From assembly GCA_046290675.1 (NCBI GenBank), contig JBKAHA010000016.1:62001-126000 (forward strand): 64,000 bases of DNA, given 5' to 3'. The position numbers were made by a program, and so were the translations under genes. Below, piece by piece: positions 36,389 to 45,785 of the stretch (the first letter of the stretch is position 1; the number at the start of each line of letters is the position of its first letter). Below the pieces are notes generated by a model, which was given only the letters and a program-made list of their open reading frames with translations, was not told where the DNA came from and did not search any database. Source of the DNA: Aureliella sp046290675 (GTDB lineage: Bacteria; Planctomycetota; Planctomycetia; Pirellulales; Pirellulaceae).

Positions 36389-37084
36389 TTATTGGCTATC
36401 CTCGTCGGCCGAGTCTCCACTGGACTCGGTGTTCGCTTCACTTAAAGCTCCCTCTTGGATCTTCTCGGTAGCGGCTGCATGAAAATCGGCCAACAGTTTC
36501 AAGAAATCGGCAGTATCCGTAGCTCCGACATGGCTGGCTGCTTCCTCTCCGTCAGGCGTAAAGCACTTGAATGTCGGGAACGCACGAATCTTGTTCTTGG
36601 ATGCTAGCTCACGAGATTTCTCGGAGTCAATGTATACAGGTACAAAGTCTTCCAGTGCTTTGGAGGCTTCATCCATCGGAAAGACGGATGCAATCATGCG
36701 CTTGCATGGGCCGCACCAAGATGCTGAAAACATCGCGATAATCGGTTTCCCAGTTTTTTGCGACTGCTCAAGCGCGTTGTCGAAATCCGTAAGCCAGTTT
36801 TCCGGAAGACCATGCCCTCGCTTTACGGCTTTAGCTCGAAGGTCTTGAAAGACTTTTTGATATGCGGCGACTCGGTTTGCGAACTCATCATCCGTAATGA
36901 CGCCGTCGCCATTGCCGTCGACAATCTCCACAAACTCGGTCAGTTTGGCATCATCGACTTTCGCAAGTCGGCGAGCTGCATAGTCTTTGAACTCTTCTGT
37001 GCTCCGTTCCTTTGCGAAGGACCCCAGTGGGGTCATGATGACGGTGCAAAACAGAGCGAAGGAGAATGACAATCGCAGTGACAT
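36389..37084 (-). CDS. Secreted thioredoxin-fold protein with EF-hand
   Basis: About 231 residues from ATG 37084 (MSLRLSFSFALFCTVIMTPL), a signal peptide cleaved near GSFA. An EF-hand loop DGNGDGVITDDEF lies near residue 55. A thioredoxin domain follows with the active site SASWCGPCKRMI and the cis-Pro region IRAFPTFKCF. It resembles thiol-disulfide proteins (DUF255/thioredoxin_7-like) exported to the periplasm. A calcium-sensing motif joined to a redox domain is unusual. The C-terminal tail is Ser/Glu/Asp-rich. It is followed on the same strand by a secreted hypothetical gene. Confidence 0.88.
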   Translation of the reverse strand: MSLRLSFSFALFCTVIMTPLGSFAKERSTEEFKDYAARRLAKVDDAKLTEFVEIVDGNGDGVITDDEFANRVAAYQKVFQDLRAKAVKRGHGLPENWLTDFDNALEQSQKTGKPIIAMFSASWCGPCKRMIASVFPMDEASKALEDFVPVYIDSEKSRELASKNKIRAFPTFKCFTPDGEEAASHVGATDTADFLKLLADFHAAATEKIQEGALSEANTESSGDSADEDSQ

Positions 37085-37329
37085 AGATGATCCGAACGCG
37101 TTGCTGATACAGATTCTGACACGCCCAAGTGTACTGAAAATCACACTTCTGAGCCAATCGGGAACGCGGGATGTTCGGTGAAATGCGAGAATTGCACGCT
37201 ATTTGGCCATCAGCACGTTGCATCAAGCTGCATTTTAGCAACGCAGGATGGCACCGTTTGCAACTCCCCAGCCGAAGACCGGTGATTTCAACGGAGGGCA
37301 GTAACGTCCATTATTCGTGCGTAGCGACC

Positions 37330-38552
37330 CTAGTGGGCCTGTTTGGCTATTAGCTCAGCCATTGCCGTGGCAAAAGAGTCTCCAAGTCGGACGAAGAAGG
37401 CGCCGCTTCCGAGGTAGTGGTAAGGCCGATCGCTACCGACCGTATCCCACTCGTGGTAATGCTCACGCCAGCCTTTCTCAAACACTGCGTGAGAGTACAT
37501 CGAGTATTCCGTGTAACTCTCAACGGAAACAACACTGCCGTTGAACTCTGGCACTTGGGCTGCTTGCCGTTGCGCGACGGAGACGGGGTTTTCGTTGACC
37601 TTTTCCGCGGTCATTCCGGTTCCGAGGACTCCGATCACAAAGGGCATATTCGGCGTCTGGTATTCGTCGCGAACGTCTCTTATGAAAGCGATCAAGTTGT
37701 CTTTGTAGTTGTCGCGGAATGCGGGTGAGAATTGATCATTGAATCCCTGGAACCAAACGAAGCCGGAGATTTCATAACCTGCCTCGGCATCGTATTCGGG
37801 ATGATTGTCTTCTAAGTTATCGAGCACATCGCGTACGGCCTCGTTTATCATGCGGTAGTTCAGACCGGCATTCCGCTCGATCTCTTCGGACTTGTCGCCC
37901 GACTTTTCTTTTTCGGTCAGCTCGTAATCACCGGCCGACGGTGGGCGAAAGTTGTAGTTCAGTGACTTTCCGCCCCACGAAGCTTTGATCAACAGAATAG
38001 GCCCGCTTATCTTCTCCGCGACAGTCCAAAGGCGTATTCGGGGCCAATCTTCTTAAGGTCTGCGCCGCAACCCACACTCAGTTTGCCCGCCCTCTTGTTG
38101 CGATCGGCAATCGAGTTGATGTAAACACGCTCCGATACTTTGCAGAGCGAACGAACATTCTCCTGGTAGGCTTCGTGAGCCTCCTTGAGATTCTGGACTT
38201 CGGCTTCCAAAGCCGTTTTCTCTGCACCAGCTTCCATGGCTTTGAGTTTGTCGTTGGAGATACCGCCAGTCAATTCGTCGAGCTTTTTCCCTCTGGCTAA
38301 CTGATCGTCCAAGGTAGTTTTGGAAAGCTTGCCTTCTGCACCAAAGATCAATTCACGCAGTTCTTTGTCTCTCGCCGTGTCCGAGGCGTAGAGGGTCGCA
38401 ATCGTGTGAGCCCGTGCGTGGCCCACCATGTTGGATTGTCCAGCCAGGATAAAAACCTGCAGCTTTTCACCAGCGATCGCCGCACATGCGAATGGGATGG
38501 TCAGGATGCATCCTACGATCGCGAGAACGTTTCGTTTTGGTCGAGGACACAT
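37330..38552 (-). pseudogene. Sialate O-acetylesterase-like (DUF303/CE6-type) gene with a frameshift
   Basis: Two open frames on one strand together make one SGNH-type carbohydrate esterase. The first (ATG 38552) has a signal peptide, block I AGQSNMVGHARAHT and ends GPEYAFGLSRRR at a stop. The second continues in another frame with VAEKISGPILLIKASWGGKS (block II), WFQGFND (block III) and YHYLGSGAFFVRLGDSFA (C-terminal block). The break is at about 38020-38026, where one base is missing between GGACT and GTCGCG; restoring it would join the frames as FGL-VAEKISGP. It is therefore a recent frameshift, a sequencing error, or a slippage site. Family members remove acetyl groups from sugars, which fits the neighbouring sulfatase 23 bases upstream. 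Confidence 0.88.
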
Positions 38553-38575
38553 GCTTGTTTCTTCTCTTGATGAGT

Positions 38576-40930
38576 TTATTTTTTCGCGGCTTCGAGGTTT
38601 CGGAGTGCACCCGTAATTTTGTGAGCGACTTGTTTGGCTAGAGCCAAGTTGCCGGAAGGCCGGAAGTGAACGTTGTTGGGAAGGAGTAGCTCGTCCATCC
38701 TGGGCAATACGAGTTCGTGCAGCTCGTTCACCGCAATGTTGTTTTGCTCCATGATCTTGCGCGCGATCGCATTGTAGATCTTGGGTTGGTCAGCACGCCG
38801 AAGTGGACCGCCCGGTCTGTCGGGATAGGGAGTCGTCGTCGCAAAGATCAGTTTTGCGTTCGTCTTTGTAAGCTTCGCTACGATCTGCCGTAAGTTCTGC
38901 TCATATTGCCCCGGATCGGATTGCTGCGGATCATCTTCATTGGTGCTGTTGCGACCCGTCTTCGGGTCGACGTGTTTAAGGTCGTGTAGACCAAAGTTGA
39001 AGTGAATGAGGTCGAACTCCCCCCGCGATAACCAGTCGTCGATCATTTCGATGCCGCGTTGAGTGCCTTCGCAGTTGATCCATCCGCCATTCGCATTTGG
39101 CGGTCTCACAATTTCGACTTCGTCGATCAACATTCCTTGCACAATTGGCGTGTAGCCTAGCGATATGGAATCGCCAATGATCAAGACACGTGGTAAGCGT
39201 TTCTTTGGTTGGATTAGATCGACATAAACAAAATTGGCTCCCCAGGTATCATCAGATCCCGAGTGGCCCAGTAATTCTGTTTTCAAGGCAAATGCACCTG
39301 GTTCGAGGTCGATTTCAACGACACACTGCGAACTGTCTTCACTGATTCGTGTCGAAGCTGAGACCGGACCGATTGAGACAGTACCTTCAATTGCTCTGAG
39401 TGGAAGTGGCGTTTCCTTCATTGTGCGGCAGAGCGTGAATCGGTAGGTTCCCGCCTGTTCGACTTCGACAAACCAAGAGCCTTGGCCGCGGAAGCCGTCC
39501 CGCAACGCCCCTGAATTCCAGGGCGATCCGCCTTCACGCCAGTCCATTGCGCAAAGCAACGTTGACGGCGCAAATTTGGAGCCAAGCACGTGCCGCTGAA
39601 CCAAATCTTCCTCAGCCGGCAGGCTTTGCCAGAACGCTTCATAGGCCGAATTTAATTTCTCGGTCAATTCGGGGTGTTCACCGGAGAGATCGTTCTGCAT
39701 CAGACTATCTTCGCGGACATTGTAAAGCCGTGATTCGCTGACCAACCTCCAATCACCTTGCTTCACCGCTGCATGTTTCCATTTCTCCCGTTCGCGTCCG
39801 CGCGGACATTGCATGACCAGGATTCGTTCGTCCTGCCAGCGCGGATTGCCTTTAAGGAGTGGAATAAGGCTTCGACCGTCAAGGTTGTCAGGTTGACTGA
39901 CTCCGCATACATCGAGAATGGTCGGGCAAATGTCGCGAATGCAAGTGAGCGCCTCGTTTGGGCCCGCGACCGCGATTCCTGGGAACTGCATCATGCAGAA
40001 CACACGATGTTTCCCCTCCCCTGCATTGCCTAGGTCTTGTTGCCGATCTCGACCCGGCCAGACGGGTGACGGGGAACCGCGGTCCCCGACTCCTTGGTCA
40101 GCCATGAAGATGACAAGCGTGTTTTCTCGGAGCTGACGTGCTTCTAAATACTTGATGAGCCGTCCCAGGTTGTCGTCGATGTTTTCGATCATCGACAGGA
40201 GGCTAAGATTCGTGTCATCTTCACGGACGCCGCGCGCTCGGATTCTTGCCAAGGCCTTTGGTTCCGCTTCAACCGGGAAATGAACGGCCGGTGTTGGGAT
40301 GTAACAGAAGAACGGCTGGTCGCGCGAGGCATCCATGAACTCCATGGCTCGATCAAACAATACGTCTGTCGAAAAACCACGGCACTCGACCCAACTTCCG
40401 TTGTCCTGGAAGTGAGCGTTCATGTGGCGGTTCCCGGCGTAGTCTTCGAGTTGGCCGATGCCACCTCCTCCGTGGACAAAGACCTCCTCGAATCCGCGCA
40501 AAGATGGATGGAATGGGTACGACATTCCTAAGTGCCATTTCCCAAAAATTCCCGTGCGGTAACCGGCTGATTTGAGTCGGTCCGCTAGCGTCGTCTCGTC
40601 GGGATCAAGCAAGGAGACTCCGCCGACAGTATTGTGAACCCCCATCCGCATTGGTTGGCGTCCCGTCAACAGGGCGGCGCGGCTTGGCGAGCAGAAATTC
40701 TCCGCATGGAAATTACAGAAATCGACGCCTTGCTTTGCAAAATCATTGATATTGGGAGTCTTTAGATAAGGATTTCCTTTGCACTCCAGCTCGAAGTAGC
40801 CTTGATTATCCGTCATCACCAGCACGATATTGGTTGGCTTCTCCTGGCACAAAGCAGAACTGGCTGACCCCAACATTAATGCGATGAATGGGATCACAAT
40901 GAGTGCGAAGCGACGTACGCCCATGATCAT
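38576..40930 (-). CDS. Sulfatase fused to an SGNH/GDSL hydrolase
   Basis: 784 residues; ATG 40930 or 40924. Signal peptide MIMGVRRFALIVIPFIALML. The sulfatase part (30-450) has NIVLVMTDNQGYFELE (usual second Asp replaced by Asn), ENFCSPSRAALLTGRQP with the modified Cys at about 80, GIFGKWHLG and IFMADQGVGDRG. A beta-sandwich-like linker follows (GAFALKTELLGH), then from about 580 an SGNH hydrolase domain: RVLIIGDSISLGY (nucleophile Ser), INCEGTQRG, FNFGLHDLKH and LLLPNNVHF. The usual Asp three residues before the catalytic His is Asn. Both domains may act on the same polysaccharide, removing sulfate and acyl groups. It heads a two-gene unit with the esterase downstream. Confidence 0.92.
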   Translation of the reverse strand: MIMGVRRFALIVIPFIALMLGSASSALCQEKPTNIVLVMTDNQGYFELECKGNPYLKTPNINDFAKQGVDFCNFHAENFCSPSRAALLTGRQPMRMGVHNTVGGVSLLDPDETTLADRLKSAGYRTGIFGKWHLGMSYPFHPSLRGFEEVFVHGGGGIGQLEDYAGNRHMNAHFQDNGSWVECRGFSTDVLFDRAMEFMDASRDQPFFCYIPTPAVHFPVEAEPKALARIRARGVREDDTNLSLLSMIENIDDNLGRLIKYLEARQLRENTLVIFMADQGVGDRGSPSPVWPGRDRQQDLGNAGEGKHRVFCMMQFPGIAVAGPNEALTCIRDICPTILDVCGVSQPDNLDGRSLIPLLKGNPRWQDERILVMQCPRGREREKWKHAAVKQGDWRLVSESRLYNVREDSLMQNDLSGEHPELTEKLNSAYEAFWQSLPAEEDLVQRHVLGSKFAPSTLLCAMDWREGGSPWNSGALRDGFRGQGSWFVEVEQAGTYRFTLCRTMKETPLPLRAIEGTVSIGPVSASTRISEDSSQCVVEIDLEPGAFALKTELLGHSGSDDTWGANFVYVDLIQPKKRLPRVLIIGDSISLGYTPIVQGMLIDEVEIVRPPNANGGWINCEGTQRGIEMIDDWLSRGEFDLIHFNFGLHDLKHVDPKTGRNSTNEDDPQQSDPGQYEQNLRQIVAKLTKTNAKLIFATTTPYPDRPGGPLRRADQPKIYNAIARKIMEQNNIAVNELHELVLPRMDELLLPNNVHFRPSGNLALAKQVAHKITGALRNLEAAKK

Positions 40931-41099
40931 GTGCTTTCAAAGACGGGGAGCATCTGGCTTAAGGTAGGACAAGCCCAACGCTGATGCTGACCCCTCGGCA
41001 ACGCGTTGACTGTTGTGTCACGCGGTGCTGCGTTGCATTCAGCTGAAATCGGTTCAGCAGTGCCATGGACGAAGAGTCACCGGCTGCATCTGAGCCAGG

Positions 41100-43541
41100 C
41101 TAGTTCATTGGCTCCGCATTTTTGACATGCTTGTCGAACCACTGAATCATCTCTGCTTGAGTATGCAAAACCGATTCGCGGGCTTGGTAGCCGTGCGATT
41201 CATTGGGAAGCATGACAAGCCGTACGGTTCCGCCATTCCCCTTGATGGCTTGGAACATTCGCTTGGATTGAATCGGAAAGGTTCCACTATTGTTATCCGC
41301 CTCGCCATGAACTAACAAAATCGGTTCATTGATTTTGTTGGCGTGCATAAACGGGGAGATTTTCATATAGACATCTTTGGCTTCCCAGAAAGGACGTCGT
41401 TCGGACTGGAATCCGAAAGGAGTCAGTGTTCGGTTGTAAGCTCCGCTTCGTGCGATGCCTGCACTGAATAGATCACAGTGTGCAAGTAAATTTGCAGTCA
41501 TGAACGCCCCGTAACTATGTCCGCCAACGCCGACACGATTACGGTCAGCAACCCCCATGTCGACGGCCTTATCGATGGCCGCTTGTGCAGCAGAAACAAT
41601 CTGTTGGATGAAAGTGTCATTCATTGTCTCCGGATCGCCGATCACAGGCATCGTTGCGTTGTTCATGATCGCGTAGCCTTGAGTCAGAAACGTGAGGTGC
41701 GTGATACCCCGCATCAGCGTGAACTGAGCTGGGCTCCCCGAAATCTGGCCCGCCGTTTTGGCGTCGTTGAATTCTCGTGGGTATGCCCAGACCAACAGCG
41801 GTAGCCGTTCGCCCTTCTTGTAGTTCGCTGGCAAATAGAGCGTCGCCGAAAGCGGAACCCCGTCCTCCCGTTCGTACTTCACCAGTTGCTTTTTGATTCC
41901 GCGAATCTGTGGAGTGGGGTCAGGGAAGTTGGTTAGTGCCGTTCGCTCTCCGGATTCCAGGTCAAGCGATAAGTAGTTTGGCGGCGTGATTGGATCCTCG
42001 CTCGAAATCACGACCGTAGGCTTGGTCTGCTCGCCATGCTCCACGACGGCAACCACAGTTTCGTAGACACCTTCTTCACAACGCCAAAGTCGCTCCGTTT
42101 CTAAGGTTGCGAGATTCTGGCGATCGAAGAAAGGTAAGTTGCCTTTTGATGACGCCCCGGATCCTGTTCGGTAAACCCAGTCGCCATCCTGCATTGCACG
42201 CATGTGGCCAGTTTCGTCGGGTACCATCACGATGCTACCTGGATCGTTATAGCGATCTCGAATACTGCGATCCATCATCACCACCGGTGCTCGATCAGGT
42301 TGGCTAAGATCGTAGAGCTTCGCTTGGACCCATCTCCTGTCGCGATCGTAATCCGTGACGGTGACTAGCGATTTGTCCTGCATGACGGACATGCCAAACG
42401 CTCGGTGAACCGTCTTTAGCAAAGGCTCGGGGCTATGGTCGAAGGGGGCGGCGAGCGACACCAGTTGATCCCGGAAATCGGCTGCCACATTAGGATCGCC
42501 GCCATCAAGGGCTTCGGTCCAGACCAGCATCGCGTCTTCACCAGATTTCCAATCGACGTTGCGTGGTCCAACTCGCACGCCCTCAATCGGAATGTTTTCT
42601 GCCATCGGAACATCGGCGACGAGATACTCACGTTCTCCCTTGAGATTCCAGACTTCGATTTTTTGCGGGAAGCTCCGCATGGTCATCAAGTACGAAAATG
42701 GTTTTTCGATTCGAGTCACCAATAGATGGTTGCCATCAGGAGAAGGGCTCACTCCCGAGAAAATGGCTGGCTGAGCAATCTCGCTGATCTCACCGTTGAG
42801 GCTGATTTTCGCGAGCTGATTGGTGGCATAGTATTCAAACAGTGCTTCGTCATAAGCGTTGGAAAGTAGATCTTGGTAAGTCCGAGTCGGTGAGGTGTTG
42901 CCCGACGATTCCTGAATGTTCGGTCCTGTGGGGGCTGTCATTGCCTCTGGTTCAACACCGCGACTCTCGGGGACGAGTTGGCAGAGAATCGATTCCCCGT
43001 CTGGCATCCAATCCATTCCGCCAGTCACCGTGCTGAGGCGGTCTGTCAGCATCTTAGGTTTGTCGGGTGAATTCGTACTCACGACCCAAAGCTGTTGCCC
43101 TTGGTCTGTCACGGTCGTAAACGCGAAGTGATTCGAGTGGTGAGACCAACTCACACTGCTGACTCGAGCACCAGCTGGGATCGGGACTGCAACTTCGTTT
43201 TCGTTATCCGCGGGACGCAATGAGAGACTCGCGTAGTAGCGCGTCGAGAATCGCGAGTTTGCGGCTGGGTCGATACGCATACCGGCCAGCCTCAGCATTC
43301 GCCGCGACAAGTCCTCGATACTGGGCATCGCCGTTCTTCCGACCATCAACATCCATTGGCGGTCCGGGCTGAAAGAAACGGAGGGGACCGGGGTAGCGTC
43401 GATGATGTCGACAACTGCCTGTGGGGGTTCCTCGTATGTCGATTGAGCCAACAGAGGCGATTGGAAAATATCACCATTCGAGGACAGTGATAAGGTTGCC
43501 ATCGTCAAAAGGACGAATCGGATGGTTCCAGTTTTCATCAT
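41100..43541 (-). CDS. Secreted prolyl oligopeptidase, S9 family
   Basis: 813 residues from ATG 43541 (two consecutive ATGs), with a signal peptide (TIRFVLLTMATLSLSSNG). The first 560 residues form a beta-propeller-like region (HHSNHFAFTTVTD, GGMDWMPDGESILC). The C-terminal alpha/beta hydrolase has VGVGGHSYGAFMTANLL with nucleophile Ser near 674, PILLVHGEADNNSG (Asp) and LPNESHGYQ (His). Such S9 peptidases cleave peptides after proline or act as acylaminoacyl peptidases; secreted versions are common in planctomycetes. It stands apart from its neighbours by more than 150 bases on each side. Confidence 0.93.
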   Translation of the reverse strand: MMKTGTIRFVLLTMATLSLSSNGDIFQSPLLAQSTYEEPPQAVVDIIDATPVPSVSFSPDRQWMLMVGRTAMPSIEDLSRRMLRLAGMRIDPAANSRFSTRYYASLSLRPADNENEVAVPIPAGARVSSVSWSHHSNHFAFTTVTDQGQQLWVVSTNSPDKPKMLTDRLSTVTGGMDWMPDGESILCQLVPESRGVEPEAMTAPTGPNIQESSGNTSPTRTYQDLLSNAYDEALFEYYATNQLAKISLNGEISEIAQPAIFSGVSPSPDGNHLLVTRIEKPFSYLMTMRSFPQKIEVWNLKGEREYLVADVPMAENIPIEGVRVGPRNVDWKSGEDAMLVWTEALDGGDPNVAADFRDQLVSLAAPFDHSPEPLLKTVHRAFGMSVMQDKSLVTVTDYDRDRRWVQAKLYDLSQPDRAPVVMMDRSIRDRYNDPGSIVMVPDETGHMRAMQDGDWVYRTGSGASSKGNLPFFDRQNLATLETERLWRCEEGVYETVVAVVEHGEQTKPTVVISSEDPITPPNYLSLDLESGERTALTNFPDPTPQIRGIKKQLVKYEREDGVPLSATLYLPANYKKGERLPLLVWAYPREFNDAKTAGQISGSPAQFTLMRGITHLTFLTQGYAIMNNATMPVIGDPETMNDTFIQQIVSAAQAAIDKAVDMGVADRNRVGVGGHSYGAFMTANLLAHCDLFSAGIARSGAYNRTLTPFGFQSERRPFWEAKDVYMKISPFMHANKINEPILLVHGEADNNSGTFPIQSKRMFQAIKGNGGTVRLVMLPNESHGYQARESVLHTQAEMIQWFDKHVKNAEPMN

Positions 43542-43898
43542 TGTTCCTTAGCCGAGATGTCTGCGAGGAGTAGCTTATGGCTACGTCGTCGGTCACTTCA
43601 TTGTTCAGGACTCGTTCAACCGCCGTTCACAGAACCCTATTCGATTTGCTGTCGTCAGCCAATTGTTCACTTGGGTTCGGGCTATCGAGAACCTAAGGAA
43701 CTCTTTTAGGCATACGCAAAATGCGAATCCGCTCTAGCGAGTCTACGAATGGACTACCAGATCAATGTAGCAACTGATGCGTCCGAGCTGGATCGAGAGT
43801 GACCGATTGACGGAGAATTTGGGATATCCGGCAAGCCGTCGAAGGGACCGAAACCTAAAATTGTGAGATGAGAGGCTGATAATCGCGTTCTGATTTGA
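43542..43898. other. Gene-free stretch
   Basis: About 357 bases upstream of the S9 peptidase and downstream of the small membrane protein gene (both minus). I see no gene, tRNA, repeat or clear hairpin here. It probably holds the peptidase promoter. Confidence 0.45.
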
Positions 43899-44399
43899 TT
43901 AAGCCGTGTTGGGTTCGGTTGGGCAAACCCACAATGTGAGCATCCGCAACGCTTGCGTTACGGCCGCAATCGCGATCATGGCTGGAGCAAAATACATCAC
44001 AGACTGCATGCACGCCCAAGTCAGGAAGACGACCCAACCGACGGTTAGCAAAATCCCGAACGGAGCGATGACGCCGATGACGGCCATGCGTTGTAGAAAC
44101 GATACTGCTAACGCTCTTGGTAGCAGGAATAGTCCAGCGGTCAGAGAGGCCGCCGCGTAAAGGAATGCGGCTAGAACGACGAGTAGCTTTTTCGTCAAAG
44201 AGAGTTCGCTGACGGGCGTAATCCAGCCTGCAACGGAAAGAACGATGCTCACTTGGAATGACAAGGCGAGCAAATCACCAATCGCAAGCTTGGCGCGAGT
44301 CAGCGGTTGTGATGCGTGGAATCGAAAAAAGGGAGCGAAGATTGCCCAACCAATGAGGCCGGTTACGCCGATGTACGGTAACGCGAAAATCTCCAGCAT
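43899..44399 (-). CDS. Small integral membrane protein, unknown function
   Basis: 166 residues from ATG 44399 with four or five predicted membrane helices (LPYIGVTGLIGWAIFAPFF; LLALSFQVSIVLSVAGWI; LLVVLAAFLYAAASLTAGLF; MAVIGVIAPFGILLTVGWVVF; MYFAPAMIAIAAVTQALRML). No recognised family or catalytic motif. It has no operon partner. The pattern of hydrophobic helices with few charged residues is typical of planctomycete hypothetical membrane proteins. Confidence 0.8.
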   Translation of the reverse strand: MLEIFALPYIGVTGLIGWAIFAPFFRFHASQPLTRAKLAIGDLLALSFQVSIVLSVAGWITPVSELSLTKKLLVVLAAFLYAAASLTAGLFLLPRALAVSFLQRMAVIGVIAPFGILLTVGWVVFLTWACMQSVMYFAPAMIAIAAVTQALRMLTLWVCPTEPNTA

Positions 44400-44830
44400 G
44401 GTAATTCAGTGACGTGAATGAGCGGACTGCATTGGGCCTGATTTGGTCCCTAATAAAATTAACCACAGGAGATGATTTTCCGTCGAGTGGCGAGCAAAGG
44501 ACCAACTGTTGAGCTATGCATACGAAGGTTTGGTTGGTAGGAGAGTTTATGGGGCAGGCAAATCGTGTTCAGCAAATCGTGTTCAGAAACGATTGGCATT
44601 ATGATCGTGCCAATTCGATACTGATTGCGGCTGGTATGAAGATCACTGCCAAATTGCATGCGATTAATCTTACGCTGGAAATGATCGTGGGTTTGCTGTC
44701 TACTCGGACCACGTTCGTGGTCGGGAGATGTCTCAAGTTGCAGAACAGCACGTACGAAAAAAGTCTTTGAAACCGGGACGGTATGGCCGGCTATCAACGG
44801 AAAGTCTTTACGCTGGAGTGAACGGAAACC
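44400..44830. other. Gene-free stretch with a short tandem duplication
   Basis: About 430 bases between divergent membrane protein genes. An 84-residue plus-strand open frame (44516-44770) is possible, but it contains the tandem duplication at 44558-44585 and shows no family features, so I do not call it a gene. The promoters of both flanking genes are likely here. Confidence 0.45.
44558..44585. repeat. 14-base perfect tandem duplication
   Basis: gcaaatcgtgttca occurs at 44558-44571 and again at 44572-44585 with no spacer. This looks like a recent replication-slippage duplication in non-coding sequence. Confidence 0.9.
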
Positions 44831-45526
44831 ATGCAAGCTGAGCATGAGCCAAACGAAGTTGAGAATGCCTACGCGCCACCCAGCGAGTTCCATGAACAGG
44901 AAGATTCGCTAGAAGCGAGTCCTTTTCAATCCATTTGGACTCGGCCAAGGGTCACTGTGCGGCAGATCATTTCGACGAATCCCAGTCTCCATGTGATTCT
45001 TCTGGCGTGCCTCGGTGGCGTCGGGCAAACGCTGGATCGAGCTTCGACACGCAATGCTGGCGATCAGTTGTCGCTGGGAGTCATCCTGCTGCTCGCGTTG
45101 GTCCTCGGGCCAATTGCAGGTTTATTTAGCGTATGGATTGGCTCGCTGCTCATTCTGCTGGCCGGCAAAATGATTGGTGGGAAAAGCAATTTTCAGAATA
45201 TCACGACGGCGATGGCCTGGGCCTCGGTTCCCGCTGTCTTTGCACTGCCGCTTTGGATCCCGCAGATCTTGATGTTTGGGGCCGATATGTTCACCGAGGC
45301 TACACCGACGCTCGACGCCAACCCGGTGTTGACGGTCCCCTTTTTCGGAATCGCCATGGCTGAGATCGTGCTCGGGGTTTGGGCTTTTGTACTGCTGTGC
45401 AATACCATCGCTGAAGTGCAAGGATTCCGATCGGCCTGGAGCGGGCTGGGGAACATTTTGCTCGCCGCATTGATCCTCATTGTCCCGCTGCTTGCCATCG
45501 TCGTGCTGCTGGTCGGACTTTCGTAG
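44831..45526 (+). CDS. Yip1-domain membrane protein
   Basis: 231 residues from ATG 44831. The N-terminal 60 residues are acidic and soluble (MQAEHEPNEVENAYAPPSEF), followed by PFQSIWTRPRVTVRQIISTN, a sequence typical of bacterial Yip1-family proteins, and five membrane helices (VILLLALVLGPIAGLFSVW; VWIGSLLILLAGKMIGGK; MAWASVPAVFALPLW; GIAMAEIVLGVWAFVLLCN; LLAALILIVPLLAIVVLLVG). Bacterial Yip1 proteins have no defined function. The gene is followed 45 bases later by the MITE-like element. Confidence 0.88.
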   Translation: MQAEHEPNEVENAYAPPSEFHEQEDSLEASPFQSIWTRPRVTVRQIISTNPSLHVILLACLGGVGQTLDRASTRNAGDQLSLGVILLLALVLGPIAGLFSVWIGSLLILLAGKMIGGKSNFQNITTAMAWASVPAVFALPLWIPQILMFGADMFTEATPTLDANPVLTVPFFGIAMAEIVLGVWAFVLLCNTIAEVQGFRSAWSGLGNILLAALILIVPLLAIVVLLVGLS

Positions 45527-45561
45527 GAAATGTTCCGAGCATCGGATTTGTATGCGTTGAC

Positions 45562-45725
45562 TGCTGGACCCCAGGGTCAATCAAAGTTTCAATCTGGGCT
45601 GAGTGGCAATTCAATACCCAACCCTCCGTTTCCGAGTTTAGCGAGGAACTTACGGAGGGTTGGAGCCTGAGCGACGGGGAGGAAGATTCCCAATTTTAAA
45701 CTTTGATTGGCCCTGTGCTGGACCC
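45562..45725. mobile_element. MITE-like element (144 bp) with 18-bp inverted repeats and 10-bp target duplication
   Basis: The element proper spans 45572-45715. Its ends are cagggtcaatcaaagttt (45572-45589) and aaactttgattggccctg (45698-45715), reverse complements at 17 of 18 positions. Flanking direct repeats tgctggaccc (45562-45571 and 45716-45725) look like a target-site duplication. Inside, ccaaccctccgt (45618-45629) and acggagggttgg (45652-45663) form a perfect 12-bp hairpin. No transposase fits in 144 bases, so it would be moved in trans. A 9-12-bp duplication is in the range known for IS4-type elements. It sits between the Yip1 gene and the stop of the delta-60 gene and may also terminate transcription. 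Confidence 0.85.
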
Positions 45726-45785
45726 CCGGTGCGTTGCCTTTCGGAATGGCAGCTTCCGAGCCTTTGGTTTTACAGAAGATGCCAT

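Noticed and set aside
44516..44770. 84-residue plus-strand open frame
   Set aside because: It contains a recent 14-base tandem duplication and shows no family features or good ribosome binding site; left uncalled.
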